Assembly: GCF_003752595.1 (NCBI RefSeq)
Contig: NZ_RKIJ01000010.1
Location: 1 to 64,000 of the forward strand
Length of the DNA stretch: 64,000 bases
Reading direction: 5' to 3'
Source: Cellulomonas sp. PhB143
GTDB lineage: Bacteria > Actinomycetota > Actinomycetes > Actinomycetales > Cellulomonadaceae
The translations under genes and the position numbers were made by a program. The notes under the pieces are model-generated. The model worked only from the letters and a program-made list of their open reading frames with translations. It had not been told where the DNA came from and made no database searches. Of this stretch, positions 51,174 to 59,544 are shown piece by piece; within the stretch, counting starts at the first letter, position 1, and every line of letters starts with the position of its first letter.

Positions 51174-53546
51174 TCAGCCGCGCTCGACCTCGACCTCGGG
51201 CAGCCGCGCGTCCTCGACCGTGAGGCGGTGCACCTCGCCGGCGAGGACGAGCGACGCCGTCGCCTCCTTCGTCGTGCAGGACGGCCCGACCCAGAGCTCG
51301 ACGTCGCCGGGCTCGACGACGCGCACGAGGTCGCGGTCCGCGAGCGCCAGTCGCGCCGCCGGCACGCGGAAGGTCACCCGCGCCGACCCGCCCGGGGCGA
51401 GGGCGACGCGGGAGAACGCCACGAGCTGCGCCGTCGGGCGGGTGACGGACGCGACCGTGTCGCGGGCGTAGAGCTGGACGACGTCGTCGCCTGCCCGGTC
51501 GCCGGTGTTGCGGACGGTGACGCTCGCGCGGAAGCCGCCCGACGTCGTCGGGCCGTCCTCGACCACGAGGTCCTCGTGCACGAAGCTCGTGTAGGACAGG
51601 CCGTGGCCGAACGGGACGACGGGCAGGTTCTCCAGGTTGGAGACCTCGCCCGGGCCGCCGAGGACCGGGTGCAGGTAGGAGTACGGCTGGGCGCCCGAGG
51701 ATCGCGGCAGGCTGACCGGCATGCGGCCCGAGGGGTTCACGCGCCCGCTCAGCACGCCCGCCACGGCCCCGGCGCCCTCCTCGCCCGGGAAGAACGCCTG
51801 GACGACGGCGGCGCAGCGCCCGACCGCCCAGTCCACCGCGTAGGGGCGCCCGGTGAGCAGCACCAGCACGACCGGGGTCCCGGTCTCCAGCACCGCCTCG
51901 ACGAGCTCGCGCTGCACGCCCGGCAGCTCCAGGCTGTCGCGGTCGCAGCCCTCGCCGACGGTCCCGCGGCCGAACAGGCCGGCCTGGTCGCCGACGACGA
52001 CCACGGCGGTCTCGGCGTCCCGCGCGACGGCGACGGCCTCGGCGATGCCCGACCGGTCGTCGTCGTCCACCGCGCAGCCGCGGGCGAACGCGAGCGGCGC
52101 GCCCAGCTCGGCGCCGAGGGCCTCGCGGAGCGTGGCGACCTCGATCCCGAGCGGCGTGCCGGGGTGCTGGCCGAGCACGTGGTTGGTGAAGGAGTAGCAG
52201 CCGAACATCGCCTGGGCGCGGTCCGCGTTGGGCCCGACGACGGCCACCCGCGCCGGCGGCGTGCGGCCGGGTCCGGAGAGCGGCAGGGTGCCGTCGTTCG
52301 TCACGAGCACGACGGACGCCTCGGCGAGCTCGCGCGCGATCGCGCGGTGCGCGGCCGGGTCGAGGTCGACGCCGTCGTCGAGCGGGCCGTCGAACGTCTC
52401 GTCCAGGAGGCCCAGCTCGGCCTTCTGGGCCAGGTGCCGCAGGACGGCGCGGTCGACGAGCGCCTCGTCCACCGCGCCCGAGCGCACCCGCTCGACGAGG
52501 GGGGCGAGGTAGGCGTTGCCCGTGGGGAGCTCGACGTCGATGCCGGCGGCCAGCGCCTGGCCCGCCGCGTCGCCCAGGTCGGCCGCGACCCCGTGCAGGT
52601 GCTGCAGGAAGGCGACCTCGAAGTAGTCGGCGACCACGGTCCCCTCGAAGCCCCACCGCTCGCGCAGCAGGTCCGTGAGGAGCCGGGGGTCCGCCGCGAC
52701 GGGCAGCCCGTCGATCTCGGCGTAGGACGGCATCACCGAGCGCACGCCGCCGTCGACGACGGCGATCTCGAAGGGGACCAGCAGCGTGTCCAGCAGCTCG
52801 CGCGGCCCGGCGTGGACCGGCGCGAGGTTGCGCCCGGCCCGGGAGGCCGAGTACCCGACGAAGTGCTTGAGCGTGGCGACGATGCCGGCCGACTGCAGGC
52901 CGCGCACGTACGCCGTCCCGATCGTCCCCACGGCGAGCGGGTCCTCGCTGATGCACTCCTCGACGCGCCCCCAGCGGGCGTCGCGGATCACGTCGAGCAC
53001 CGGGGCGAGACCCTGGTGCACGCCCAGCGAGCGCATCGTCGTGCCGATCGCCGCGCCCATGCGCTCCACGACCTCCGGCGCCCACGCCGCCCCCCACGCC
53101 AGCGGGGTCGGGAAGGTCGTCGCCTTCCACGCCGCCAGGCCCGTGAGGCACTCCTCGTGCGCGAGGGCGGGGATGCCGAGGCGGGTGCGCGTGACGAGCC
53201 ACCGCTGCATCTCCTGCAGCCACCGGCGCCGCTCGGCCGGCTCCACCGGGCGGGTGCCGTAGGCCCGGGTGATCTGGCCGAGGCCGTGCCGCGCGAAGTC
53301 GCGCAGCCCATCGTCGTCCGTGCGGACCTCGCCGGCCATCTCGCCCTGCATGGGGGCCACGCCCTCGCCGCCCTGGTCGACCCAGACCCCGACGATCTGG
53401 GCGACCTTCTCCTCGAGGGTCATGCGCCCGAGCAGCTCCGCGGCGCGCTCGCGCGCCCTGGTGCGCTCGGCGGCCGACGGGGTGCCCGGCGGCGTCGGGC
53501 GGCGGGACGGCGCCGCGACGTCGTCGGTGGTGACGGTGGTGTTCAT
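51174..53546 (-). CDS. Glycoside hydrolase family 3 (beta-glucosidase/xylosidase type)
   Basis: This 790-aa enzyme has the GH3 N-terminal barrel (about 40-360), with TLKHFVGYS (KHF at 227-229) and a predicted nucleophile D307 in GTVVADYFEV. The alpha/beta sandwich (about 400-640) and a C-terminal fibronectin-III-like domain (about 690-780) follow. There is no signal peptide, so it should act inside the cell on imported oligosaccharides. It lies downstream of the sugar ABC transporter genes on the same strand. Beta-glucosidase and beta-xylosidase specificities cannot be separated by reading. Confidence 0.92.
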   Translation of the reverse strand: MNTTVTTDDVAAPSRRPTPPGTPSAAERTRARERAAELLGRMTLEEKVAQIVGVWVDQGGEGVAPMQGEMAGEVRTDDDGLRDFARHGLGQITRAYGTRPVEPAERRRWLQEMQRWLVTRTRLGIPALAHEECLTGLAAWKATTFPTPLAWGAAWAPEVVERMGAAIGTTMRSLGVHQGLAPVLDVIRDARWGRVEECISEDPLAVGTIGTAYVRGLQSAGIVATLKHFVGYSASRAGRNLAPVHAGPRELLDTLLVPFEIAVVDGGVRSVMPSYAEIDGLPVAADPRLLTDLLRERWGFEGTVVADYFEVAFLQHLHGVAADLGDAAGQALAAGIDVELPTGNAYLAPLVERVRSGAVDEALVDRAVLRHLAQKAELGLLDETFDGPLDDGVDLDPAAHRAIARELAEASVVLVTNDGTLPLSGPGRTPPARVAVVGPNADRAQAMFGCYSFTNHVLGQHPGTPLGIEVATLREALGAELGAPLAFARGCAVDDDDRSGIAEAVAVARDAETAVVVVGDQAGLFGRGTVGEGCDRDSLELPGVQRELVEAVLETGTPVVLVLLTGRPYAVDWAVGRCAAVVQAFFPGEEGAGAVAGVLSGRVNPSGRMPVSLPRSSGAQPYSYLHPVLGGPGEVSNLENLPVVPFGHGLSYTSFVHEDLVVEDGPTTSGGFRASVTVRNTGDRAGDDVVQLYARDTVASVTRPTAQLVAFSRVALAPGGSARVTFRVPAARLALADRDLVRVVEPGDVELWVGPSCTTKEATASLVLAGEVHRLTVEDARLPEVEVERG

Positions 53547-53592
53547 GGAGGTCCTGTCCGTGGTCGTGACGGCCGGCCGGCCGCCCCGGGTG

Positions 53593-54537
53593 TCACTTGC
53601 CGAAGCCGGCGGTGAGCCCCGAGAGCAGCTGGCGGCGTCCGATCAGGTAGAGGGCGAGCAGGGGCAGGAGCGACAGCGTCACGGCCGCGGTGATCGCGGG
53701 CACGTTCACGCCGTACTGGCTCTGGAACGTCCACAGGCCGAGGGTGAGCACACGCACGCTCTCGGACTGCGTCAGCACCAGCGGGAAGATGAAGCCGTTC
53801 CATGCTCCCATCGCCGTGTAGATGCCGACGGTGGTGATGCCGCCCCGGGAGAGCGGCAGCGCGAGGGTCCAGAACGTCCGGGCCGGCGAGGCGCCGTCGA
53901 CGTTCATCGCCTCGTACAGCTCGCCCGGCACGTCGCGCAGGCTCGCGGTGAGCACGAGGATCGACAGCGGGATGGCGAACGCCGCGGTCGGCAGCACGAT
54001 CGCGAGCAGCGTGTCGTACATGTGCAGCTGAGTGATCATCAGGTAGATCGGGATGATCGTCGCCTGCGCGGGGATCGCCAGGCCGAGCAGCACCACCGAG
54101 AACGTGCGCCGCACGAACCGGCTGCGCGAGCGCACGATGGCGTAGGCGGCCGGGAGCGAGAGCGCGAGCACGATGGCGACCGTCGCCACGGTCACGATCG
54201 CCGTGTTGAGGAGCAGCAGCCCGAAGCCCGACTCCAGCACGAGCCGGTAGCTCGCGAAGGAGAGGTCCTTCGGGACCGACATCGGCCCGGACAGCAGGTA
54301 CTCGCTCGAGGTGCGCAGCGACGTCGTGATCAGGAAGTAGAGCGGGACGGCGACGATGACGAACCACACCATGGCGCCGATCCAGCCCACGGGCGCGGGC
54401 GCCTCGCGGCGCTCGCGCCGCAGCCGCTGGCGGGGGCGCCCGTCCCCGGTGCCCGCGGCCCCGCCGGTGCCCGTCCCGCCGCCGGTCCCGGCGCGCCCGG
54501 CCCGGGCGCGCGCGTCGGAGCTGGTCGTGGTGCTCAC
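53593..54537 (-). CDS. Sugar ABC transporter permease (MalG type)
   Basis: The 314-aa inner-membrane permease of the carbohydrate CUT1 family has six transmembrane helices. The cytoplasmic EAA-like loop is LYEAMNVDGASPARTFWTLALPLSRGG, which docks the ATPase. The first about 45 residues are a Gly/Ala/Arg-rich cytosolic tail. It overlaps the upstream permease by 4 bp. No ATPase gene is present, so a shared MsmK-like ATPase encoded elsewhere is expected. Confidence 0.93.
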   Translation of the reverse strand: MSTTTSSDARARAGRAGTGGGTGTGGAAGTGDGRPRQRLRRERREAPAPVGWIGAMVWFVIVAVPLYFLITTSLRTSSEYLLSGPMSVPKDLSFASYRLVLESGFGLLLLNTAIVTVATVAIVLALSLPAAYAIVRSRSRFVRRTFSVVLLGLAIPAQATIIPIYLMITQLHMYDTLLAIVLPTAAFAIPLSILVLTASLRDVPGELYEAMNVDGASPARTFWTLALPLSRGGITTVGIYTAMGAWNGFIFPLVLTQSESVRVLTLGLWTFQSQYGVNVPAITAAVTLSLLPLLALYLIGRRQLLSGLTAGFGK

Positions 54538-55427
54538 AGTCCCTCCTTCTGGCTGTCCATCCGGTGGAACCCGGTCGCGCGCGTGACGAAGAGCGACAGC
54601 GCGGTGCCGAGCACCAGGAGGAGCACGGCGAGCACGCTCGCGTAGCCCATGTCGAACGACTGGAAGCCCTCGATGTACATGTGCAGCGGCAGGACGCGGG
54701 TCGCGGTGCCGGGCCCGCCGCCGGTGAGGATCAGGATGATCTCGAAGTACGTCATCGACCCGACGAGCATGAGGACCGACGACGTGATGATCGTGTGCTT
54801 GAGCTGCGGCACGGTGATCGCGGTGAACTGACGGAACCGGCCGGCGCCGTCGATCCGGGCCGCCTCGTACAGCGAGCCCGGGACCTGCCGCGTCGCACCC
54901 TGGTACAGGAGCACGTGGAAGGGGACGAACTGCCAGGCGACGACGGCCACGACGACCCAGAACACCAGGTCGGGGTCACCGATGAAGTTGCCGTCCGGCA
55001 CCCCGATCAGCGGGCCGACGACGCTCGCCAGCCCGAAGTTCGGGTCGAGCAGGCCGCCCCAGAGGATCGCGATGGCGGCCGAGGACATGAGGAGCGGGAC
55101 GAAGAACACGGCCGCGAGGACCGCCCGCCCGCGCCCGTGGTGGGCGAGCCACACGCCCAGGGGCAGGCAGATCGCGGTCTGCAGGAGCCACGAGACGATC
55201 GTCAGCCCGATCGTCAGGCGGAGCGAGGGCATGAGCTGCGTGTCGTGCGCGAGCTTCGTCCAGTTGTCCGTCCCGGTGAAGACCGGCGAGCCGATGCCGG
55301 ACCACTGCGTGAAGGACAGGTAGACGACGATCGCCATGGGCAGCAGGGCGAACAGCCCGAAGAACCCGAGCGCCGGGACGGCCCAGAGTGCTCCGGGCCG
55401 TCCCGTGCCGACGGTGGTGCGAGCCAT
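54534..55427 (-). CDS. Sugar ABC transporter permease (MalF type)
   Basis: The 297-aa CUT1 permease has six transmembrane helices. The EAA-like loop is LYEAARIDGAGRFRQFTAITVPQL. It begins at ATG 55427, where the start shares one base with the stop of the solute-binding-protein gene (TGATG), and ends overlapping the MalG-type gene by 4 bp. The three transporter genes are therefore one translationally coupled operon, most likely continuing into GH3. Confidence 0.93.
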   Translation of the reverse strand: MARTTVGTGRPGALWAVPALGFFGLFALLPMAIVVYLSFTQWSGIGSPVFTGTDNWTKLAHDTQLMPSLRLTIGLTIVSWLLQTAICLPLGVWLAHHGRGRAVLAAVFFVPLLMSSAAIAILWGGLLDPNFGLASVVGPLIGVPDGNFIGDPDLVFWVVVAVVAWQFVPFHVLLYQGATRQVPGSLYEAARIDGAGRFRQFTAITVPQLKHTIITSSVLMLVGSMTYFEIILILTGGGPGTATRVLPLHMYIEGFQSFDMGYASVLAVLLLVLGTALSLFVTRATGFHRMDSQKEGL

Positions 55428-56758
55428 CACTTCGCCATCGCGTCGGCGAACTCCTGCGGCTCCATCTGACCGAGGAAGACCTTCTGCAGGTTGGTGAGCA
55501 TCGTCTGGGCCGTGGCCGCGTCGAGCGCCTGGTCCCACGACTGCGTGAAGGACGACGAGTCGTTGACGATCTGGTAGGTGAAGGCGTTGAAGTGCGCGAA
55601 GTCGCCGGTCTTGACCTTCTCCTCCAGCCCGGTGATGGCCGGGACCTGGCCGATGCTGAGCAGGCCGTCGACGTACTCGTCGCTGGTGAGCGTGTCGAGC
55701 AGGTACTGCGTCGCGCCGTCCTTGACCTTCGAGCCGTCGGTGACGGAGTAGAAGTTCGAGGGGTTGCCGACGACGGCGCTCGGGTCGCCCTTGCCGCCGT
55801 CCACGGTCGGGAAGGTGCCCCAGACGAGCGAGTCGGACTTGGCGAAGTCGGGGAACGAGGCGTTCAGCGCGGAGACCTCCCACGAGCCCATGAGCTCGAG
55901 GCCGGCCTTGCCGCCGGCGATGAGGGCCTGCGTGCCCTGGTCGTCGTAGCCGACGGCCGAGTAGTTGGTGCCGAAGGCTCCGGCGTCGACGAGCTGCTGG
56001 ATCATCGTCAGGGACTCGATGACGGCGGGGTCGGACCATGCGCCGTCGTCGCCCGCGGCGATGGCGGCGAACTTGTCGGACCCGCCGACGCGGTCGAGCA
56101 GGTACTCGAGCCACATGAGCTCGGTCCACGACTGCGAGCCCGCGAGCGCGATCGGGGTGACCCCGGAGGCCTTGAGCGCCTTGACGTCGGCGAGCAGGTC
56201 GTCCCAGGTGGCGGGCATGCCGTCGACGCCGGCCTTCTTCAGGACGTCGTCGTTGCCGTACATCATGACGGGCTGCACGCCCTGCATCGGCAGGCCGTAG
56301 ATCTTGCCGTCGATGGTGCCGACGTCCAGGACCGACGGGATGAGCTTGCTCTTGAAGTCGGCGTCGCCGTCGACCGCGGACGTCAGGTCGGCGACCTGCC
56401 CGGCGTCGACGTACTGCTTGAGGTTGCCGCCGCCCCAGTTGTAGAAGATGTCCGGCTGGTTGGGGGAGCCGATGGCGGTCTGCAGCTTCTGCTTGTACGG
56501 GTCGTTCGCGTAGTTGCTCACCGTGAAGGTCACGTCGCCGCTCGTGGCGAAGGTCTCGGCCGACTTCTCCTGGACGGGGTTGAGACTGGCGTCGGTGATG
56601 ACCCAGATGTCGCCGGTGCTGCTGCCGCGGTCGCCGCCGTCCGCGGAGGTGTCGGACGGGCCGGAGGACCCGCAGGCGGTCAGTGCGAGCGCGAGCGCGC
56701 CGGCGGTGGCGACGGTCGCGAGCGCGCGGCGCCGGCCGCGAAAGAGTGGGGTGCGCAT
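55427..56758 (-). CDS. Extracellular sugar-binding lipoprotein of an ABC importer
   Basis: The 443-aa solute-binding protein has a lipoprotein signal. A basic N-terminus is followed by a hydrophobic stretch and the lipobox ALALTAC, with the modified Cys at 29. The mature part matches family-1 extracellular carbohydrate-binding proteins (DIWVITDASLNPVQEKSAE, DLLADVKALKASGVTPIAL, NDSSSFTQSWDQALD). The ligand is unknown, but a linked intracellular GH3 suggests beta-linked oligosaccharides. ATG 56758 has a GAGGAG site. It is divergent from the LacI regulator across two candidate operators. Confidence 0.93.
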   Translation of the reverse strand: MRTPLFRGRRRALATVATAGALALALTACGSSGPSDTSADGGDRGSSTGDIWVITDASLNPVQEKSAETFATSGDVTFTVSNYANDPYKQKLQTAIGSPNQPDIFYNWGGGNLKQYVDAGQVADLTSAVDGDADFKSKLIPSVLDVGTIDGKIYGLPMQGVQPVMMYGNDDVLKKAGVDGMPATWDDLLADVKALKASGVTPIALAGSQSWTELMWLEYLLDRVGGSDKFAAIAAGDDGAWSDPAVIESLTMIQQLVDAGAFGTNYSAVGYDDQGTQALIAGGKAGLELMGSWEVSALNASFPDFAKSDSLVWGTFPTVDGGKGDPSAVVGNPSNFYSVTDGSKVKDGATQYLLDTLTSDEYVDGLLSIGQVPAITGLEEKVKTGDFAHFNAFTYQIVNDSSSFTQSWDQALDAATAQTMLTNLQKVFLGQMEPQEFADAMAK

Positions 56759-56803
56759 GTCGTCTCCTCGTCGAGAGAATCCGCGATCTCCTGTGATCGC
56801 GAG

Positions 56804-56816
56804 CCGAAACTTTCCG
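56804..56816. promoter_or_regulatory. LacI-type operator candidate 1
   Basis: CCGAAACTTTCCG contains the palindrome GAAACTTTC (56806-56814) in the divergent spacer between the binding-protein and LacI genes. It is 46 bp upstream of the binding-protein ATG. Confidence 0.5.
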
Positions 56817-56894
56817 TCCGGTCTTCGTCTCAGAAACGTACGGGTCGACGGGAAACCGGGTCAACGCATCGAGGCCGAGTGCGATAGGTTGCAG

Positions 56895-56905
56895 CGAAAG
56901 TATCG
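56895..56905. promoter_or_regulatory. LacI-type operator candidate 2
   Basis: CGAAAGTATCG is an imperfect copy of the GAAA-N-TTTC palindrome, 29 bp before the LacI ATG. It could give autorepression. Confidence 0.4.
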
Positions 56906-56934
56906 GGATCGTCGGCGGAAAGGTAGGGCGAACG

Positions 56935-57990
56935 ATGACGTCGCTCGTCAGCTCGGAGACAGGCCGCGACGCGGGACGCGTGACCATCGCCCGCGTCGCG
57001 GACCTCGCCGGGGTCTCGGTCCCCACCGTCTCGAAGGTGCTCAACGGTCGCCAGGGAGTCTCCGACGAGACCCGGGAGCGCGTCCAGGCGCTCCTCGACG
57101 AGCACGGGTACCGCCGCCGCGGGGCCGAGCGGCGCCAGAGCGTGGGCCTCGTCGACTTCGTCATCCGCGACCTGAACTCGCTGTGGGCCAACGAGCTGGT
57201 GCGCGGGGCCGAGCGCGAGGCGGCGCGGGCCGGCGTCGGGCTCGTCGTCACCGCCACGCACGGGCGGCGCTTCGGCAACCAGCACTGGCTGCGCCACATC
57301 GTCGCGCGGCGCACCGACGGGATCGTGCTCGTCGTCTCCCAGCTGCAGGAGGACATCGAGGACGAGCTGCACCGGCTGAACACGCCGTTCGTGCTCGTGG
57401 ACCCCGTGGGCACCACGGACCGGGCCGCGGCGAGCGAGGAGATGCCGACCGTCGCGGCGTCGAACTGGGCGGGCGGGATCTCCGCGACCGAGCACCTGCT
57501 CGCGCTCGGGCACCGGCGGATCGGCATCATCACGGGGCCGGAGTCGCTGCAGTGCTCCCAGGACCGCCTCGACGGGTTCCGCACCGCGATGCTGCGGGCC
57601 GGGGTCCCGGTGCCGGACCCGCTCGTGCGCTATGGCGACTTCCAGGTCTCCGGGGGGCGGGCGCAGGCCGAGCACCTGCTGTCCCTGCGGACGCCGCCGA
57701 CCGCCATCTTCGCCGGGTCCGACCAGCAGGCCTACGGGGTCTACGAGGCCGCGCGGGCCCGCGGGCTGCGGGTGCCGGAGGACCTCTCCGTCGTCGGGTT
57801 CGACGACGTGGAGCTGTGCGAGTGGGTCTCGCCCCAGCTGACCACCGTGCGCCAGCCGCTCGCGCAGATGGCGCGCGAGGCGACGCGCATCGTGCTGGAC
57901 CTGCGGCGCAACGACCCGACGTCGGCCCGCAAGATCGAGCTCGCGACGAGCCTCGTGGTGCGGGGGTCGACGGCGCCGCCCCGCGTCTGA
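56935..57990 (+). CDS. LacI-family transcriptional regulator of the sugar operon
   Basis: The 351-aa LacI/GalR protein has the N-terminal helix-turn-helix VTIARVADLAGVSVPTVSKVLNGRQGVS (about 16-43) and hinge. The periplasmic-binding-protein-like sensor domain shows GLVDFVIRDLNSLW, GHRRIGIITGPESLQ and LSVVGFDDVELCEWVSPQLTTVRQP. Divergent placement and paired palindromes suggest it represses the binding-protein, permease and GH3 genes and is released by a sugar. ATG 56935 gives the normal start distance to the HTH, with a short non-conserved tail. Confidence 0.93.
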   Translation: MTSLVSSETGRDAGRVTIARVADLAGVSVPTVSKVLNGRQGVSDETRERVQALLDEHGYRRRGAERRQSVGLVDFVIRDLNSLWANELVRGAEREAARAGVGLVVTATHGRRFGNQHWLRHIVARRTDGIVLVVSQLQEDIEDELHRLNTPFVLVDPVGTTDRAAASEEMPTVAASNWAGGISATEHLLALGHRRIGIITGPESLQCSQDRLDGFRTAMLRAGVPVPDPLVRYGDFQVSGGRAQAEHLLSLRTPPTAIFAGSDQQAYGVYEAARARGLRVPEDLSVVGFDDVELCEWVSPQLTTVRQPLAQMAREATRIVLDLRRNDPTSARKIELATSLVVRGSTAPPRV

Positions 57991-58036
57991 GACGGGCGGG
58001 CGGCGGCGGGGTGCGGTGGTCTGGCGCGGCCCTGCC

Positions 58037-58426
58037 TCAGGAGGCGGCCTTGACCACCAGCACCGGCGCGAAGGTGTCCAGCAGGACGCGCTGCGTCGTC
58101 GAGCCGAGCAGGAACTTGCTCACGGGCGAGCGCTTGCGCGAGCCGAGGACGACGAGCTCGACCGCGGGGTCGTCCGCCGCGTCGAGGATCGCGTCCGCGG
58201 GGTCGGTCGCCGGGTCGCGGTAGGTGACCGGACCCGCCTCGACGTCGCCGTCCGCGGCGACCTCGGCGAGGACGGCGGCCAGGGTCGCGGGGGCCGGCTC
58301 CGCGGGGTCCTGCGGGTCGAGGCCGAGCACCGCCAGCGTCGTCCGCCGCCGCCGGGCCTCGTCGACCGCCCGCCGCAGCGCGGCCTCGCCCTGCGGTGAG
58401 TCGTTGTACGCCACCAGCACGGTCAT
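58037..58426 (-). CDS. Universal stress protein (UspA family)
   Basis: The 129-aa single-domain USP starts with VLVAYNDSPQGEAAL and ends with the ATP-binding signature GSRKRSPVSKFLLGSTTQRVLL (G-x2-x-9-G-S pattern). ATP binding is therefore likely. Its role is unspecified, since USP proteins respond to many stresses. A GGGAG ribosome-binding site precedes ATG 58426. It is divergent from the KDPG aldolase gene and converges with the LacI gene 46 bp away. Confidence 0.9.
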   Translation of the reverse strand: MTVLVAYNDSPQGEAALRRAVDEARRRRTTLAVLGLDPQDPAEPAPATLAAVLAEVAADGDVEAGPVTYRDPATDPADAILDAADDPAVELVVLGSRKRSPVSKFLLGSTTQRVLLDTFAPVLVVKAAS

Positions 58427-58476
58427 CGCACGGTCTCCCTCGTCTCGGTGCTCCGGTCACCTTCTCACACCGGACT

Positions 58477-58518
58477 TGTCAGACTCTCGCTCCGCTCGGG
58501 CCGAGCCGGAGTCTGACA
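58477..58518. promoter_or_regulatory. Paired operator half-sites at the eda promoter
   Basis: TGTCAGACTC (58477-58486) recurs as its exact complement GAGTCTGACA (58509-58518). Each contains the GTCNGAC core typical of FadR-type GntR sites. A TAGGGT -10 (58526-58531) lies 7 bp downstream. It may be a double operator or a hairpin. Confidence 0.45.
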
Positions 58519-58569
58519 GGTCGGCTAGGGTGCGCACGGGTCGAGCGACGACGCCGGAAAGGGTGGACC

Positions 58570-59283
58570 GTGTCCGCACAGCAGGACTTCCTCGCCGCGG
58601 TGACGCGCTCGCGCATCGTGCCCGTCGTCGTCGCCGGCGGCGCCGACCAGGGGCTGAACGTCGCCTCCGCGCTCCTGCACGGGCGCCTGCCCGTGGCCGA
58701 GATGACGCTGCGCGTACCCGGAGCCGTCGCCGCGATCGCGGCCGTCGCCGAGGACTACCCGGAGGTGCTCGTCGGCGCCGGGACGGTGGTGCGGCCCGAC
58801 CAGGTCGACGAGGTCGTGGAGGCCGGCGCCCGGTTCGTCGTCTCGCCCGGCCTGTCCGAGGCCGTCGTCGCCCGGGCGCGCGAGCGCGGCGTGGCGATCG
58901 TGCCGGGCGTCGCGACGCCGTCGGACATCATGCGGGCGATCGAGCTGGGGATCGAGACCGTCAAGCTGTTCCCGGCCGCCACGCTCGGCGGCCCCGCCGC
59001 CGTCGAGGCGCTGTCCCAGCCGTTCCCCGGGCTGTCCTTCCTGCCCACGGGCGGGATCGACGCCCGCGACATGGGCGACTACCTCATGCTCGAGCGCGTG
59101 GTTGCGGTGGGTGCGGACTGGATGGTCGACCCGGCCCTCGTGCACGGCGAGAACTGGGACGAGATCTCGCGGCGCAGCCGGGACGCGGTCGACGTCGCCG
59201 AGCGCGTCATGGCGATGCGGCCCCTCCCGCACCCCGACGGCGACGCGGGCACGGTCGGGTCCGCCGACGACGACTGGTCGTGA
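58570..59283 (+). CDS. eda: 2-dehydro-3-deoxy-phosphogluconate (KDPG) aldolase
   Basis: Eda cleaves KDPG to pyruvate and glyceraldehyde-3-phosphate (Entner-Doudoroff and hexuronate paths). The 237-aa class I aldolase has the substrate-binding AEMTLRVPGA (Glu, Arg), GAGTV, the Schiff-base lysine in ETVKLFPAATLGG, and the phosphate-binding PTGGI. It is about 25 residues longer than usual at the C-terminus (acidic). GTG 58570 is the chosen start. No edd or kdgK gene is adjacent, so the upstream pathway is unclear. The stop overlaps a small downstream ORF. Confidence 0.92.
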   Translation: MSAQQDFLAAVTRSRIVPVVVAGGADQGLNVASALLHGRLPVAEMTLRVPGAVAAIAAVAEDYPEVLVGAGTVVRPDQVDEVVEAGARFVVSPGLSEAVVARARERGVAIVPGVATPSDIMRAIELGIETVKLFPAATLGGPAAVEALSQPFPGLSFLPTGGIDARDMGDYLMLERVVAVGADWMVDPALVHGENWDEISRRSRDAVDVAERVMAMRPLPHPDGDAGTVGSADDDWS

Positions 59284-59507
59284 GCGGCGACGACACGTCG
59301 CCTGCGTCCCGGCCCTCCCCGCTCGACCTGACGCTCGCCGTCGCGCACGCCCGCGCGCTGCGGGCGGCGGGCGAGCCGCGCCGCGCGGCTGCGGTGCTCG
59401 ACGCCGCGTTCGGGGGAGAGGGCCGCGGGTCGGAGCGGGCCCGGCGCGACGCGCTCGTGCTGCGTGCCCAGCTCGCGCTCGAGCTGCGCGGAGCGGGGCG
59501 CGCCTAG
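59280..59507 (+). CDS. Small hypothetical protein, coupled to eda
   Basis: This 75-aa ORF starts at GTG 59280, overlapping the eda stop by 4 bp (GTGA), the pattern seen in several real pairs here. The sequence is Ala/Arg-rich with a TPR-like helix pair (ALRAAGEPRRAAAVLDAAFGG). I do not recognise a family. Its TAG stop is part of the -10 (TAGACT) of the next gene. It may be real or a chance open frame in high-GC DNA. Confidence 0.4.
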   Translation: MSGDDTSPASRPSPLDLTLAVAHARALRAAGEPRRAAAVLDAAFGGEGRGSERARRDALVLRAQLALELRGAGRA

Positions 59508-59510
59508 ACT
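59505..59510 (+). promoter_or_regulatory. -10 hexamer of the BASS transporter gene
   Basis: TAGACT overlaps the stop of the small ORF and lies 34 nt before GTG 59545. This gene has a short leader with a GAGGAG ribosome-binding site. Confidence 0.45.
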
Positions 59511-59544
59511 GCGCGGGGTCGGGACCCGAGAGCGAGGAGAGCAC

